DNA of 64,000 bases from Candidatus Chlorobium antarcticum (GCA_030765725.1 JAVCDF010000001.1:1-64000), one strand, 5' to 3'. Positions 39,298-51,446 are shown, counted from the stretch's first letter. Notes: generated by a model not told the origin, from the letters alone. A program made the numbers and translations.

Positions 39298-40511
39298 TCA
39301 AGCCATCGCCCAGCGGCACTCAATCGCCGCTCGGGATGATGGCCACAATAACACATTTTCACTCACGCCCAGCTCCGAAAGGAGCCGTGCAAACAGGCGC
39401 AAAATAGGAGAGGCGAGCAGCCGGTCCAAGTTCATCACCAGGAAGGTGATGGACACTACGCTCAGGCTACTCTCGACCAGCCTTGCCATCACCCGGCCCA
39501 GCCCGTACCAGCGTTTTGCCTGACTGAACTTGCCTTTGACGGCGTTGCGGATTCCTTCGTCTTCTCTGATCTGCCGACGCCGGGCCCGGTTCTTCTCAAT
39601 GTCCTTGGGCGGGCGTTCTAGCGGTACGCCGCTCAAGCGTATACCGCGATCCTTGCACCACATCCTGTTGGCCAATGTTCGGTAGATCTTGTCGGCATGC
39701 CCTGATTCAGGGTAGTGACCGTATCGCTCACGGTAACGACCGATGTCGCGCACCAGGTCACAACCCTCGTTGTAGGCGTTCCAGCTCATCCGTTCCGGCA
39801 TGCTTAGGTCGTCGACAACGCTGATTGAAAGCTTCATGCCGACAGCAAGGAAATCTTTCCTTGCTGTCCGATGGTATGTTCTCGGTCTGTTTATGCCTTC
39901 AGGATGCATGGCGCACAGTTCGTCGATGATCTTCTCAGTCTTCTCTCGTGCTTCGTTGAGCAGCCCGATATCGGTCGGATAGGCGATGTCGGCTGGTGCA
40001 CATGTCGCATCAACGATGAGTTTCCCCTTGTTGGTGGAACCACCGTCCGCATCATCATCATCCTGTTCCTTGCCCTTTGCCTTCCTGCGATCCTCTTCCA
40101 GATGGCGTTGCAGGAGTTCCTCCTGCAACGCAGTCAAATCGGCATGCTTCAAGCGCTTGCGGAAATGGGTCAGCATCGAGGCATCGAAGGGCGCTTCATA
40201 TTGGAACGATTCAAGGTCGATGAAATACTGGAGATACGAGCCTTCCTTAATCTGCTCGACCGTCTCCATATCCGAAAGACCAAGCTTTTCCTTGATGATC
40301 AGCGCTCCCAGCGCCATGGGCCATGCGCCATGCGTACCGTCAGTGCCGGAGCTCCTCTTTTCGAGGGAAAGTTCTTGGCATACATCTTCTCGGCAACATG
40401 CCACGGAATCACATCAGCCAGTTTTACCCACCGGTTTCCTGGATCGAGTTTGCCGCCAAACGGCAGATGGAAATTCTCAAAGGCGAGCTGCTAAAACTTC
40501 GGCTGGTACAT
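39298..40511 (-). pseudogene. IS5-type transposase, dead by three lesions
   Basis: The gene begins at 40511 (MYQPKF) but has an amber at codon 7 (40491-40493). The frame FENFHLPFGGKLDPGNRWVK then continues until a 14-bp insertion around 40312-40335, made of repeated CCATGCG-like words, shifts it. The rest is open to 39298. Catalytic aspartates are in LIVDATCAPADIAYP and HADKIYRTLANR. The final Glu expected in RNAVEGKF is Lys (RNAVKGKFSQAKR). Ends of the element are near 39283 and 40555, where CTGAAAA occurs in inverted orientation. It cannot encode an active transposase. Confidence 0.85.
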
Positions 40512-40633
40512 GAATCGGCGGTTTCGAGATGCAAAGTTTTTAGGGCGTTTTCAGGGATTTCCTTGCATGTAAGATACGAAAGATACCGCTTAATTCATTA
40601 TAATGAAATTATTTAGCCGTTATTCAGCAAGTC

Positions 40634-40759
40634 CTAATTAGCCTTGTCTTTTGGATCTGCAACGATGTCCAGAGGCTCATATGAGCGCTTCTCATTATGA
40701 TAAATCTCAAGATAGAATGAGTGGCAACCGGGCTGCTGATGTCTTAAAACAAGTCTCAT
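40634..40759 (-). pseudogene. N-terminal fragment of a tyrosine recombinase/integrase
   Basis: The 41 residues (RLVLRHQQPGCHSFYLEIYHNEKRSYEPLDI, ending DPKDKAN) match the arm-type DNA-binding start of tyrosine integrases of the Bacteroidota/Chlorobi group. The catalytic domain is missing, and the frame ends about 80 bp from the IS5-type element. It lies about 170 bp from tRNA-Val, where such integrases commonly insert DNA. Confidence 0.55.
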
Positions 40760-40887
40760 AATAGCCCCCATGAGGTTAGAGGTACATGTTCGCGTGGCAA
40801 TGGCGTAACAAAAAGAATATAAAAAAGACGAAACAACGATCAAAAACGATAACTACGAAGTAATACGATGAGCTTTTGAGGAAAAGA

Positions 40888-40920
40888 AAAAGCCCTGTAA
40901 GACATTATCTTACAGGGCTT
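40888..40920 (-). terminator. tRNA-Val terminator
   Basis: A perfect 12-bp stem AAGCCCTGTAAG/CTTACAGGGCTT (40890-40901 with 40909-40920) is followed on the minus strand by a T-rich run. Confidence 0.9.
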
Positions 40921-40931
40921 TAAGATGTGTG

Positions 40932-41005
40932 TGGGCGATAGAAGATTCGAACTTCTGACCTCTACAGTGTCAATGTAGCGCTCTAACCAACTGAGCTAAT
41001 CGCCC
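40932..41005 (-). tRNA. tRNA-Val (anticodon GAC)
   Basis: Acceptor GGGCGAT/ATCGCCC, D arm TAGCTCAGTTGGTTAGAGC, anticodon loop TTGACAC and T loop TTCGAAT are complete. CCA is not encoded. It lies downstream of clpX on the same strand. Confidence 0.96.
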
Positions 41006-41079
41006 TTCCTAAGTGAACGGCTGTCAATATAGGACACACCGCATAAACTTGCAAAGCGAAACGGGTTCGCACTGTTCTT

Positions 41080-42396
41080 TTATGCAGTTTTTTTCTTCTT
41101 CCCATCAACCGAGAGGTAGGTTGGAGCTCCAGTGCCGTCAATGACCTCTGCGGTAATGGTGCATTTTTCAACTCCTTTCATTGAGGGGAGTTCAAACATA
41201 ATGTCAATCATCACATTTTCAAGTGCGGAACGCAGTGCACGGGCACCGGTACCCCGTTCAAGAGCTATGGCAACAACCCTGTCGAGCGCTTCGGGAGTAA
41301 ACTCAAGCTCAACACCATCCATTTCAAACAGCTTGGCGTACTGCTTGACAAGCGCGTTTTTCGGCTCAACGAGAATGCTGCGCAGGGCCTCTTCATCGAG
41401 AGGGTCAAGTGATGACAACACAGGAAGACGGCCGATGAATTCAGGAATCAAACCATATTCGTGCAGGTCGTCCTGCATCACAAATTTGAGTATGCCCGGA
41501 TCATATCCCGCCTTTTTGTCTGTAACACCGGAGCCGAATCCCATTGATGATTTTGACATACGGCGTGCTATAAGACGGTCGAGCCCTTCAAAAGCGCCTC
41601 CACAGATAAAGAGGATGTTTTTGGTGTTGATGTTGATGAGCTGCTGCTCGGGATGTTTCCGTCCTCCTTTGGGAGGGACACCGACAACGGCACCTTCAAG
41701 AATTTTCAGGAGTGCCTGCTGAACACCCTCTCCCGACACATCGCGTGTAATGGAAACATTGGCGGATTTTCGGGCGATCTTGTCAATTTCATCAACATAA
41801 ATAATGCCCCGTTCAGCCCTTTCAAGATTGAAGTCGGAGGCGTGAAGCAGTCGGGCGAGAATGGTTTCAACATCATCTCCCACATAGCCTGCCTCGGTAA
41901 GGGAGGTTGCATCAACAATGGAAAAAGGAACTTCAAGCAGATTAGCAAGTGTCTGGGCAAGCAGTGTTTTTCCTGTACCGGTGGGGCCGATGAGCATAAT
42001 GTTGCTCTTTTCAATAACCACCTCGTCATCGTCGTGCTGCCATTCCTGCGAATCAATCCTTTTGTAATGGTTGTATACAGCCACGGCAAGCGCTTTTTTG
42101 GCTCGCTGCTGACCGACCACATACTGATCTAGCGACTCCATGAGTGCTTTCGGGCTGACAAGCTTCAGGAGGAAAGGCTGATCTGATACGGGCTCGGGAT
42201 GCTGGATTGCGCTGAGCTCTTTACGGAGAATATCATGTGAGGTCCGTATGCAACGGTCGCAAATGAAAGCATTGGGGCCGGCAACCATACTCTCCACTTC
42301 CTGTGAACTTCTTCCGCAGAAAGAGCAGTAAACAGGTTCGCCGGGGCCACCGGTCGTTCTTGCCTTTCCTTTTGCCGGTACTTTTTCTCTTGTCAT
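41080..42396 (-). CDS. clpX: ATP-dependent Clp protease ATP-binding subunit ClpX
   Basis: The 438-residue AAA+ unfoldase feeds proteins to ClpP. The N-terminal zinc-binding domain has CSFCG and CDRC. Walker A is [12 protein letters not shown], Walker B is [11 protein letters not shown], and the pore loop lies near AGYVGDDVE. Length is normal. clpP is not beside it. It follows the DUF4404 gene by 48 bp on the same strand. Confidence 0.97.
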   Translation of the reverse strand: MTREKVPAKGKARTTGGPGEPVYCSFCGRSSQEVESMVAGPNAFICDRCIRTSHDILRKELSAIQHPEPVSDQPFLLKLVSPKALMESLDQYVVGQQRAKKALAVAVYNHYKRIDSQEWQHDDDEVVIEKSNIMLIGPTGTGKTLLAQTLANLLEVPFSIVDATSLTEAGYVGDDVETILARLLHASDFNLERAERGIIYVDEIDKIARKSANVSITRDVSGEGVQQALLKILEGAVVGVPPKGGRKHPEQQLININTKNILFICGGAFEGLDRLIARRMSKSSMGFGSGVTDKKAGYDPGILKFVMQDDLHEYGLIPEFIGRLPVLSSLDPLDEEALRSILVEPKNALVKQYAKLFEMDGVELEFTPEALDRVVAIALERGTGARALRSALENVMIDIMFELPSMKGVEKCTITAEVIDGTGAPTYLSVDGKKKKTA

Positions 42397-42444
42397 CTAT
42401 ATCTGATTCTTATGCGTCAACTGATTATTGAAAACTTACTGTGC

Positions 42445-42717
42445 TCACAGCCCCATATTGGCGAGGCTGTCAAGCAGATGTTTAATGGTCATGCTGAGTT
42501 TGGGATGGTCGGACTCAAAGTGCCCGACCGCGTCACTCATCCTCTCCATAAGAGGCTCGTCTTCAACCGTTGGGCATCCAACCTGCTTTTCACTGATGTT
42601 GCGAATATCATCACGAAGGGTGGAGAGAATTCGGGATGTCGTATCGTCAACACAATCTACCGCTTCAAGCTCGTGGTGAAGCGCTTCAAGCTGTTCTCTT
42701 AGTTTTTCCTGTTCCAT
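42445..42717 (-). CDS. DUF4404-family protein
   Basis: The 90-residue helical protein begins EKLREQLEALHHELEAVDCVDD and ends HFESDHPKLSMTIKHLLDSLANMGL, the pattern of DUF4404 proteins. These are short cytoplasmic helical proteins of unknown role. It lies between gltD (74 bp upstream) and clpX. Confidence 0.8.
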   Translation of the reverse strand: MEQEKLREQLEALHHELEAVDCVDDTTSRILSTLRDDIRNISEKQVGCPTVEDEPLMERMSDAVGHFESDHPKLSMTIKHLLDSLANMGL

Positions 42718-42791
42718 AAATAAGCCTCTGGCTAGTTACTGTTTCCCCCGTCTCCCCTCTTTCTGTATAACTGCTGGAATCCCCAGATCGT

Positions 42792-44270
42792 TTAGGGCAG
42801 CGAAGTTTCTCCCATAAGAAAACGATCGCACTCGCGTGCGGCTCCACGACCCTCCTGAATTGCCCAAACCACAAGACTCTGGCCGCGCCGAGCATCACCG
42901 GCCGCAAACACTTGTGCGCGGCTTGTAAGGTACTGATCTTCAGACGCCTTTATGTTTGAACGCTCGTCGCAGGCTACGCCAAGCTGTTCCCCGAGAGCCG
43001 CTTCCGGACCGGTAAAGCCCATGGCAAGCAGAGCCAGCTCGGCAGGAATAATCTCTTCGGAACCGGCTACAGGCTGAGGAATGAAGCGGCCGTCCTTCTT
43101 GACCCATTCAACTTTTGAAACCTGGAGAGCTTTAAGATTGCCGCTTTCATCGGCAATGAACTTTCTTGTCATCATGGAGTAACGCCTCGGGTCTTCACCC
43201 TGCAGTACGGCGGCCTCTTCCTGCCCGTAATCAACCTTGAAGGTTTTCGGCCACTGGGGCCAGGGGTTGTCTTCCGTCCGCTCCAGCGCGGGTTTCGGCA
43301 TAATTTCAAGCTGCACAACGCTTTGGCATCCCTGGCGCAGTGAGGTTGCCACACAGTCGGTTCCTGTGTCGCCGCCGCCGATGACCACCACATTTTTTCC
43401 CTCGGCTGAAAGAGCCGGCTGTGTTGTGCCAAGAAGCGCTTTGGTGGAGGAACGGAGAAAATCCATTGCAAAATGAATGCCGCCACTCTCCCTGCGCCCT
43501 TCGGCATCAAGGTCACGGGGCACGGTTGAGCCAGTGCAGAGCACCGCAGCGTCAAAATCCTCAAGAAGCTTTTCAGAAGGGTAGCTGACGCCAACTTCGG
43601 TATTCGTCATGAACTCAACCCCTTCCTCTTCCATAATGTCAATCCGGCGCTGAACAACGGCCTGCTTGTCGAGCTTCATGTTGGGAATGCCATACATCAG
43701 AAGCCCACCGCACCGATCATCGCGCTCAAAAACCATCACATTGTGACCGGCCTTGTTCAACTGGTCGGCGCAGGCCAACCCTGCAGGCCCGGAACCAACA
43801 ACAGCAACTCGCTTGCCTGTCCGGCGCACAATTTTTTTAGGGACAACAAAGCCCTCTCTGAAGGCATGCTCAATTATGGAGCATTCAATATTTTTTATGG
43901 TGACCGACGGCTCAATAATGGCGAGCACACATGACCCCTCGCAGGGAGCTGGGCATACCCGTCCGGTAAATTCAGGGAAATTGTTGGTTTTCATCAACCG
44001 GTCGTATGCCTCGCGCCAAAATCCGCGGTAAACATCATCGTTCCACTCGGGGATCAGGTTATGAATGGGACAGCCGGTAGTCATGCCGCCGAGCATTATT
44101 CCTGTATGGCAGAACGGAGTACCACAGTCCATGCAGCGAGCTCCCTGGCTCTGCAGCGCCTCACTTGGCATCTCCAAATGAAACTCTTTCCAGTCTTTTA
44201 TTCTCTCCAGAGGAGCCCTGTCAGCAGGCAACTCCCTCTGAAACTCCATAAAACCCTTCACTTTGCCCAT
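42792..44270 (-). CDS. gltD: Glutamate synthase (NADPH) small subunit
   Basis: The 492-residue FAD- and Fe-S-containing subunit passes electrons from NADPH to GltB. The N-terminal cysteine groups for 4Fe-4S clusters are [16 protein letters not shown] and CPAPCEGSC. The FAD-binding [13 protein letters not shown] and the NADPH-binding GGGDTGTDC follow. The gene follows gltB by 51 bp and forms a pair with it; this is the main route of ammonium assimilation with glutamine synthetase. Confidence 0.97.
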   Translation of the reverse strand: MGKVKGFMEFQRELPADRAPLERIKDWKEFHLEMPSEALQSQGARCMDCGTPFCHTGIMLGGMTTGCPIHNLIPEWNDDVYRGFWREAYDRLMKTNNFPEFTGRVCPAPCEGSCVLAIIEPSVTIKNIECSIIEHAFREGFVVPKKIVRRTGKRVAVVGSGPAGLACADQLNKAGHNVMVFERDDRCGGLLMYGIPNMKLDKQAVVQRRIDIMEEEGVEFMTNTEVGVSYPSEKLLEDFDAAVLCTGSTVPRDLDAEGRRESGGIHFAMDFLRSSTKALLGTTQPALSAEGKNVVVIGGGDTGTDCVATSLRQGCQSVVQLEIMPKPALERTEDNPWPQWPKTFKVDYGQEEAAVLQGEDPRRYSMMTRKFIADESGNLKALQVSKVEWVKKDGRFIPQPVAGSEEIIPAELALLAMGFTGPEAALGEQLGVACDERSNIKASEDQYLTSRAQVFAAGDARRGQSLVVWAIQEGRGAARECDRFLMGETSLP

Positions 44271-44321
44271 AGCAATAATTTAGTCTTTTCGTGTCCGGAG
44301 CAACCGCCCGGCTCCAGTGGT

Positions 44322-47300
44322 TTAATTTCCTGACACCCTCGACGGGTCATGAACATTTTTCTCGAATGCTGCCATCACAGCCTCATCACCGGTAATGCCC
44401 GTGGCCTCAACCTCCTGCATGGCCTCAAGGGCGCGGCGGTAGTCATGCGGCATAACCTTGACGAATCTGGGGCATTGAGCCTCAAAATCATCTGCAATGC
44501 GTTTGCCGAGAGCGCTGCCGGTAGTGGCCACATGCTTCTCTATCCAGGAGAGCAGCATGGCGCATTCAGCCGGGTCATCAACAGGATAAATCCCAACCAT
44601 ATCGGGATTGCAGTGCTCGGCAAACGAACCGTCTGCATCGTACACATATGCCGAACCGCCTGACATGCCAGCACCAAAGTTTCTGCCTGTTTTACCAAGA
44701 ATGATGACGGTACCCCCGGTCATATATTCACAGCCATGGTCGCCAATGGCCTCAACCACAGCCGTCAGGCCACTGTTGCGGACACAGAATCTTTCACCGG
44801 CCATACCCCTGATAAAGGCCTCACCGGAAGTGGCACCGTAAAAACCCACATTTCCGATAATAATGTTCTCTTCCGGCATGAAGGAAGAGGCTTTTGATGG
44901 ATAGGCGACAATGCGCCCTCCCGAAAGCCCCTTGCCCACATAGTCATTGGCATCACCCTCAAGCTCAAGCGTCATCCCTTTCGGAATGAATGCGCCGAAA
45001 CTCTGTCCGGCCGAACCGGTAAAGGAAAGATGTATTGTATCGTCAGGCAGCCCCGCGGCTCCATAGGCCTTGGTGACCTCATAGCCAACAATGGTACCGA
45101 CCACACGGTTGGTGTTTCGGATTGGAAGACGGCTGACAACCTTCTCGCCCCTCTTGATTGCGGGCTCGCAGATAGCAAGAAGAGTCGTGCTGTCAAGGCT
45201 CTCCTCAAGCGCATGCTCCTGAGCCATGCTGCAGTAGCGGGTCCCCTCGTCGGGAAGATCCATCTGGTAGAGAATCTTGGATAGATCTATTCCGTGCGCT
45301 TTCCAGTGGTCAACATTTTTCTTCATGCCAAGCAGTTCGGAACGGCCAACCAGCTCGTTGAGGCTCCTCACGCCGAGACGGGCCATGTAGCTTCGCACAC
45401 CCTCGGCAAGAAAGCGCATAAAGGTTTCAACATGTTCCGCCTTGCCCTTGAAATTCTTTCTGAGTTTTGGATTCTGGGTCGCAATACCAACGGGGCAGGA
45501 ATCGTCCTGACAGGCACGCATCATAATGCATCCCATCACCACCAGAGTAGTTGTGGCAAAACCGAACTCTTCAGCACCGAGCAATGCAGCAATAACAATA
45601 TCACGCGCCGTTTTCATCTGACCGTCCGCCTCAACCACAATACGGCTCCGCAGGTTGTTGAGCATCAGGGTCTGGTGCGTCTCGGCAAGGCCAAGCTCCC
45701 AGGGCATGCCGGCATGCATGATGCTTGAAACGGGAGAGGCTCCGGTTCCACCGTCATGGCCGCTGACAAGAACCACATCGGCATGCGCCTTGGCAACACC
45801 CGCGGCAATGGTACCAACGCCAACGGTGGAAACCAGCTTCACATTAATGCGTGCCGAAGGATTTGCGTTTTTCAGGTCGTGAATGAGCTGTGCAAGATCC
45901 TCAATGGAATAGATATCATGATGCGGCGGAGGCGAAATCAGGCCAACTCCCGGGGTTGAATGGCGAACCTTTGCAACCCACGGATACACTTTCATTCCAG
46001 GCAGCTGACCACCCTCGCCGGGTTTGGCTCCCTGCGCCATTTTAATCTGAATTTCAACAGCATTGGCAAGATACTCGCTGGTGACGCCAAACCGTCCGGA
46101 GGCTACCTGCTTGATTGCCGACTTTCTGGAATCACCGTTTGCATCTTTTTTGAAACGGGCAGAATCTTCACCGCCCTCTCCGGTATTGCTCTTGCCGCCA
46201 ATTCTGTTCATGGCAATTGCAAGGGTTTCATGAGCCTCCTGACTGATGGAACCATAGGACATGGCTCCTGTCTTGAAGCGCTTCATGATTGCTTCGGCCG
46301 GCTCCACCTCGTCAAGAGGAATCGGCTCACCGGAAAAACGGATATCCATCAAGCCGCGAATGGTACAGAAATGCCGGCTCTGGTCATCAATAAGGTTCTC
46401 ATATTTCTCAAACAGCTCATAGTTGCCGGTACGGCAGGAGTGCTGAAGAAAATGGATCGCCTCCGGGCTTAACAGGTGATACTCGCCGTTATGGCGCCAC
46501 TTGCGGTCGCCACCAGCATCGAGGCCGCGGTCAACCTTGTTCCCGGTAGCGGGAAATACTGATTCATGGCGTTTACGGACCTCTTCGGCAACCGTCGCAA
46601 GGCCTATACCCTCAATACGGCTGGGTGTGCGGGTAAAGTAGGAATCAACAAGCTGCGAGTTCAGGCCCACTGCCTCAAATATCTGCGCCCCGCGGTAACT
46701 CTGAACAGTGGAAATACCCATTTTCGCCATGGTTTTCACCACACCCTTCACCGCGGCCTTTACATAGTTCTTTATCGCGGTTTTTTCATCAAAGCGAATA
46801 TGTCCGTCCGAAACAAGCGAACGGATGGTCTCAAACGCCATATAGGGGTTGACGGCACCAACGCCATAGCCGATAAGCATGGCAAAATGGTGCACTGCAC
46901 GAGGCTCTGCGGACTCAAGGATAAGACCTATCTGGGTACGAATGCCCGCATTGATGAGGAAATTGTGCAGTCCTGCAACAGCCAAGAGAGCCGGAATCGG
47001 CGCGCGGTTGCTGTCAATCTCACCTTTATCGGAAAGGATGATGATGTTCACGCCAACCTGTGCAGCCTGCTCCGACTGACGATATATGTCCTGCATGGCC
47101 GATTCAATGCCGCGGCCACCCTTCGCTACATCATAAAAAATGGGGATGGTAACCGCTCTGAAACCGGGACGGTCAATGCCACGGATTTTTTCCAGATCCT
47201 GATTGGTCAGAATGGGGTGAGGAAGCTTAATGCGACGGCAGTTGACCTCATGGGCTTCCAGAAGGTTCCCTTCAGTGCCAAGCATAACTGAAGTAGAGGT

Positions 47301-48923
47301 AACAATCTCTTCCCGCAATGAATCTATGGGAGGATTGGTCACCTGGGCAAAGAGCTGCTTGAAATAATCATACAGAAGCTTCGGCTTGTTGGAGAGTGCC
47401 GCCAGAGGGGTATCGTTACCCATTGAGCCGACCATCTCAACGCCCTTTTCGCTCATCGGGACAATCTGCATCGTTATATCCTCACGGCTGTAGCCAAAAA
47501 CCTTCTGGCGGGCAGTGAGACTGTATTTATCCTCGTCCGGATTCTTCAGCTGCGGATGGTCCGCCAAAGACTCGATATCAATCACATTGCGGGAAATCCA
47601 TTCTCCGTAGGGCTTCTCTGAGGCAATGCCGTCCTTAATCTCCTCGTCGGAAATAATGCGTCCCTCGGCAGTGTCAACCAGGAACATCTTTCCCGGCTGC
47701 AGGCGGTCTTTGCGAAGAATCCGTTCAGGCTCAATATCCAGCACGCCAACTTCAGACGCCATAATGACAAGGTCGTCCGTGGTGATATAGTAGCGAGAGG
47801 GCCGCAGGCCGTTACGGTCGAGCATGGCGCCGATCTGCACACCGTCGGTAAACACTACCGATGCCGGGCCGTCCCAGGGCTCCATCAGGCAGCTGTGGTA
47901 CTCATAAAACGCCTTCTTTTCAGGCGACATGAACTTGTTCTTGCCCCAAGGCTCGGGGATAATCATCATTGCTGCATGGGCAAGCGAGCGGCCCGAAAGA
48001 ACCAGAAACTCAAACGCATTGTCAAGAATAGCAGAATCACTGCCATCCTCAAGAATAACCGGCTTGATATCTTCAATGGCGTCCCCGAACACTACGGAAC
48101 TCACATTCTTTTCACGGGCCTTCATCCAGTTGACATTGCCTTTGAGAGTATTGATCTCTCCGTTATGGCTGAGGAAACGGTAGGGGTGGGCCCTGTCCCA
48201 GCTCGGGAATGTGTTGGTACTGAAACGGGAGTGCACCATGGCAATGGCGCTCTCCATGTCCGGATCGTGCAGCTCCGGATAATAATCGCCTACCTGCTCG
48301 GGCAGGAGCATTCCCTTGTAAACCATGGTCCTGGCCGACAGGCTGCTGACATAGAAATAATTGCTTCCGAGAAGAGCGGCCGTATACTTGACCCGCTTGG
48401 TGATACGGCGCCTGATGATATAGAGCTTCCGCTCAAACTCCAGCTCAGAAGTAATCTCTTCTCCCCATCCAACAAAAAGCTGCTTGACAACCGGCTCTTC
48501 CGAACGGGCCGTCTGGCCGATAGTGGAGTTGTCGGTAGGAACCTTCCTGAACCCGAGGCACTTCTGCCCTTCCGCTTCAATCATCAGACGGCATATATCC
48601 TCTATGGCACGGCGCTGTGAAATATCGGGGGGAAGAAACACCATGCCAACACCATACCGGCCGGCTTCGGGAAGTTCGATGTCCCTCTCACTGCATACCC
48701 TGCGGAGAAAACGGTCGGGAACCTGAATAAGGATACCCGCACCATCTCCGGTATTTTTTTCACAGCCGCATGCTCCGCGATGCTTGAGATTTTCATTGAT
48801 CTGCAGTCCCTGCTCTATAATGGCATGAGACCGGACCCCCTTTATATTGGCAACAAACCCTACGCCGCAGGCATCATGCTCAAACTGCGGATCATAAAGC
48901 CCGGTGTTGGAAGTAACATTCAT
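44322..48923 (-). CDS. gltB: Glutamate synthase large subunit
   Basis: The protein of 1533 residues makes two glutamates from glutamine and 2-oxoglutarate. The N-terminal amidotransferase begins at the catalytic cysteine in HDACGVGF after a short propeptide. The FMN domain has [12 protein letters not shown] and [11 protein letters not shown]. Cysteines of the 3Fe-4S cluster are in [15 protein letters not shown]. The C-terminal GXGXG beta-helix ends the protein. I take the ATG at 48923 (MNVTSNTG); an ATG at 48956 is also open. It heads a unit with gltD and follows gpmA after 111 bp. 2-Oxoglutarate links it to the reductive TCA cycle. Confidence 0.97.
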   Translation of the reverse strand: MNVTSNTGLYDPQFEHDACGVGFVANIKGVRSHAIIEQGLQINENLKHRGACGCEKNTGDGAGILIQVPDRFLRRVCSERDIELPEAGRYGVGMVFLPPDISQRRAIEDICRLMIEAEGQKCLGFRKVPTDNSTIGQTARSEEPVVKQLFVGWGEEITSELEFERKLYIIRRRITKRVKYTAALLGSNYFYVSSLSARTMVYKGMLLPEQVGDYYPELHDPDMESAIAMVHSRFSTNTFPSWDRAHPYRFLSHNGEINTLKGNVNWMKAREKNVSSVVFGDAIEDIKPVILEDGSDSAILDNAFEFLVLSGRSLAHAAMMIIPEPWGKNKFMSPEKKAFYEYHSCLMEPWDGPASVVFTDGVQIGAMLDRNGLRPSRYYITTDDLVIMASEVGVLDIEPERILRKDRLQPGKMFLVDTAEGRIISDEEIKDGIASEKPYGEWISRNVIDIESLADHPQLKNPDEDKYSLTARQKVFGYSREDITMQIVPMSEKGVEMVGSMGNDTPLAALSNKPKLLYDYFKQLFAQVTNPPIDSLREEIVTSTSVMLGTEGNLLEAHEVNCRRIKLPHPILTNQDLEKIRGIDRPGFRAVTIPIFYDVAKGGRGIESAMQDIYRQSEQAAQVGVNIIILSDKGEIDSNRAPIPALLAVAGLHNFLINAGIRTQIGLILESAEPRAVHHFAMLIGYGVGAVNPYMAFETIRSLVSDGHIRFDEKTAIKNYVKAAVKGVVKTMAKMGISTVQSYRGAQIFEAVGLNSQLVDSYFTRTPSRIEGIGLATVAEEVRKRHESVFPATGNKVDRGLDAGGDRKWRHNGEYHLLSPEAIHFLQHSCRTGNYELFEKYENLIDDQSRHFCTIRGLMDIRFSGEPIPLDEVEPAEAIMKRFKTGAMSYGSISQEAHETLAIAMNRIGGKSNTGEGGEDSARFKKDANGDSRKSAIKQVASGRFGVTSEYLANAVEIQIKMAQGAKPGEGGQLPGMKVYPWVAKVRHSTPGVGLISPPPHHDIYSIEDLAQLIHDLKNANPSARINVKLVSTVGVGTIAAGVAKAHADVVLVSGHDGGTGASPVSSIMHAGMPWELGLAETHQTLMLNNLRSRIVVEADGQMKTARDIVIAALLGAEEFGFATTTLVVMGCIMMRACQDDSCPVGIATQNPKLRKNFKGKAEHVETFMRFLAEGVRSYMARLGVRSLNELVGRSELLGMKKNVDHWKAHGIDLSKILYQMDLPDEGTRYCSMAQEHALEESLDSTTLLAICEPAIKRGEKVVSRLPIRNTNRVVGTIVGYEVTKAYGAAGLPDDTIHLSFTGSAGQSFGAFIPKGMTLELEGDANDYVGKGLSGGRIVAYPSKASSFMPEENIIIGNVGFYGATSGEAFIRGMAGERFCVRNSGLTAVVEAIGDHGCEYMTGGTVIILGKTGRNFGAGMSGGSAYVYDADGSFAEHCNPDMVGIYPVDDPAECAMLLSWIEKHVATTGSALGKRIADDFEAQCPRFVKVMPHDYRRALEAMQEVEATGITGDEAVMAAFEKNVHDPSRVSGN

Positions 48924-49034
48924 ATTTTTCAGGCACAACTTTTCTGGAAGATTCAAAAAAAAGGCAATTGGGAACCCAAAGTGCGGAATATAAGGCGATT
49001 CAGCAAAACATTCTTGGTAAGCCCCGCTCCTCCT

Positions 49035-49778
49035 TTAGGCTTTTCCCTGTCCAGCCACCGCGTCAACGGCTTTTTTCAGCTCATCCTGGTCTCCAAGATA
49101 ATAGCTTTTCAGCGGCTTCAGGTTATCGTCAAGCTCATAAACAAGAGGAATACCTGTCGGAATATTCAGCCCGACGATATCCTCTTCGGAAATACCATCA
49201 AGGTATTTAACCAGGGCACGAAGTGAGTTTCCATGGGCTACAATAAGAACATTGCGGCCTTTGCTGATTTCGGGAGCGATGGCCTCATGCCAGAACGGTA
49301 GAAAGCGCGCAACGGTATCCTTCAAACACTCAGTAAGGGGAACCTCATCGGCGCCAAGTCCAGCATAGCGACGGTCAGAACCCGGCCACCGTTCATCGGT
49401 GCGCTCCAGTGCGGGAGGAGGGGTGTCATAACTTCTTCGCCACACAAGAACCTGCTCGTCACCATATTTCTGTGCCGTTTCGGCTTTGTTGAGACCCTGA
49501 AGTGCGCCGTAATGGCGTTCATTGAGCCTCCAGCTCCTGATAACGGGAATCCACATCAGATTCATCTCGTCCAGTACATTCCAGAGAGTCCTGATGGCCC
49601 GCTTCAGCACCGAAACATACGCTACATCAAACGCAAAACCCGCATCGGAAAGCAGCTTTCCGGCATTGGAAGCATCACGGCGGCCCTTGTCGGTCAAATC
49701 AATATCGTACCATCCAGTAAACCGGTTGTCAAGGTTCCACTGACTTTCACCATGCCGCAACAGTACCAGTTTGATCAT
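49035..49778 (-). CDS. gpmA: 2,3-bisphosphoglycerate-dependent phosphoglycerate mutase
   Basis: The 247-residue enzyme interconverts 3- and 2-phosphoglycerate. The phospho-histidine motif [10 protein letters not shown] is at residues 5-14, ERHYGALQG and the second His in [10 protein letters not shown] are also present. The start at 49778 has GGGGA upstream; the longer frame to 49841 is not needed. Confidence 0.96.
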   Translation of the reverse strand: MIKLVLLRHGESQWNLDNRFTGWYDIDLTDKGRRDASNAGKLLSDAGFAFDVAYVSVLKRAIRTLWNVLDEMNLMWIPVIRSWRLNERHYGALQGLNKAETAQKYGDEQVLVWRRSYDTPPPALERTDERWPGSDRRYAGLGADEVPLTECLKDTVARFLPFWHEAIAPEISKGRNVLIVAHGNSLRALVKYLDGISEEDIVGLNIPTGIPLVYELDDNLKPLKSYYLGDQDELKKAVDAVAGQGKA

Positions 49779-50093
49779 AATGTCCCCTAAATTCAGGATG
49801 TTTTCAAAGTGCAGAAAATCCGCTTGAGCCCTATTTGACAAGCCACTAATTTACTATTCTCCCCACCTTTTCTCAAACATGATATTAATTGAGGCCAACA
49901 GCAGCCACAGAATACTAAAGACCGCTCCTGCAATGGGTTTTTCTCAGAATTGGCTATAGATTTATAGCGCAAAATATGATATCTTAAATAATTTTTGACG
50001 GCGGGTAAACGGAGCGCACGAGTCAGCCCCCCAATCTCTCAAGGAGTAAAGCGGCCGGCAACTGCTCTAATATCTGATTATTAACAAAGGACC
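49779..50093. other. Intergenic stretch without visible features
   Basis: This 315-bp divergent region between gpmA and the NMO-like gene holds only their ribosome binding sites (GGGGA on minus, AAAGGA at about 50086). I see no other gene, clear promoter or repeat. Confidence 0.5.
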
Positions 50094-51353
50094 ATGAAGG
50101 TAGATAATTTCAGGCTGACACTGGGCGGAAAGGAATATGTTCCCATCATCATCGGAGGAATGGGGGTCAACATATCAACAACCGAACTTGCCCTTGCGGC
50201 TGAAAAACTCGGAGGAATCGGCCATATTTCCGACGCTGAAAACGGCTATATCTGCGACAGGATTTTCAACACCTCCTTCGTCAGCCGAAAAAGAAAAAAG
50301 TATGCCGAATTCGCCGACAACCCCGACAAGTCCAAAGTTCTCTTCGACCTTGAAGAGGTAGCCGCCGCGCAAAAAAAGTATGTAGAACACACTGTGTCCC
50401 AGAAAACAGGCAACGGGGCGATTTTTCTGAACTGCATGGAGAAGCTGACAATGAACAGCGCCTCCGAAACCCTCAAAGTCCGCCTAGCATCTGCCATGGA
50501 CGCCGGCATTGACGGCCTCACGCTTGCAGCAGGACTGAACCTCAGAACTCTCGACCTGATTCAGGACCATCCCCGCTTCAATGATGTCAAAATCGGCATC
50601 ATCATCTCCTCTGTCAGAGCGCTCTCCATTTTCCTCAAGCGGACTGTCCGCTTGAACCGCCTGCCGGACTACATTATTGTTGAAGGACCGCTTGCAGGAG
50701 GCCATCTCGGATTCGGTCCGGACGACTGGCATACCTTCGACCTCCATACCATCTTTACTGAGGTGCTTGCCTTCCTGAAAAAAGAAGATCTCAACATTCC
50801 CGTCATTCCTGCAGGCGGTATTTTCACCGGAACAGATGCCGCAGAGTACCTGAATGAAGGAGCCGGAGCCGTTCAGGTAGCCACCCGCTTTGCCATATCC
50901 AAAGAGGCCGGCCTGCCAGCGGCTGTCAAACAGCATTATCTGAACGCAAAGGAAGAGGACATTGTCATCAATATGGCCTCAACCACAGGCTACCCGATGC
51001 GCATGCTCCGCCAGTCGCCAACACTTCGATACGCAATTAAACCAAACTGCGAGGGGATGGGCTACCTGCTAGAAAACGGCGGGAAATGCACATACATCGA
51101 CGCCTACTACAAAGCGCTTGCCAACAGGAAACCGGGAGAACCGCTCGTCGTCGAGGAAAAAACATGCCTCTGCACCGGCATGGCAAAATACGACTGCTGG
51201 ACCTGCGGCCACACCACATATCGCCTCAAAGAGACGACAAACCGCCTCCCCGACGGCAGCTGGCAAATCCCTTCAGCTGAAGACATCTTTACTGACTATC
51301 AACACAGCACCAACCATTCCATAAAACTGCCTAAACCCGAAACGGGCGCCTGA
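50094..51353 (+). CDS. Nitronate monooxygenase-like flavoprotein with a cysteine cluster
   Basis: The 419-residue protein is a TIM-barrel FMN enzyme of the NMO/2-nitropropane dioxygenase family. FMN-binding segments are PIIIGGMGVN, EGPLAGGHLG and PAGGIFTGTDA. Unlike typical NMOs it ends with a cysteine-rich segment CLCTGMAKYDCWTC (C-x-C-x7-C-x2-C), which may bind a metal or Fe-S cluster. Nitronate may not be its true substrate; enoyl reductases of fatty-acid synthesis (FabK) are related. Start ATG follows AAAGGA. It stands alone. Confidence 0.8.
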   Translation: MKVDNFRLTLGGKEYVPIIIGGMGVNISTTELALAAEKLGGIGHISDAENGYICDRIFNTSFVSRKRKKYAEFADNPDKSKVLFDLEEVAAAQKKYVEHTVSQKTGNGAIFLNCMEKLTMNSASETLKVRLASAMDAGIDGLTLAAGLNLRTLDLIQDHPRFNDVKIGIIISSVRALSIFLKRTVRLNRLPDYIIVEGPLAGGHLGFGPDDWHTFDLHTIFTEVLAFLKKEDLNIPVIPAGGIFTGTDAAEYLNEGAGAVQVATRFAISKEAGLPAAVKQHYLNAKEEDIVINMASTTGYPMRMLRQSPTLRYAIKPNCEGMGYLLENGGKCTYIDAYYKALANRKPGEPLVVEEKTCLCTGMAKYDCWTCGHTTYRLKETTNRLPDGSWQIPSAEDIFTDYQHSTNHSIKLPKPETGA

Positions 51354-51446
51354 AGATTTTTTCCCCGGAGAAATTCTTACCTTGCATGAAGTAATGCAGG
51401 AGAAGGTTTTTCCGGCTCAATACAACTTCGGCAGAGGGACGGCGGC

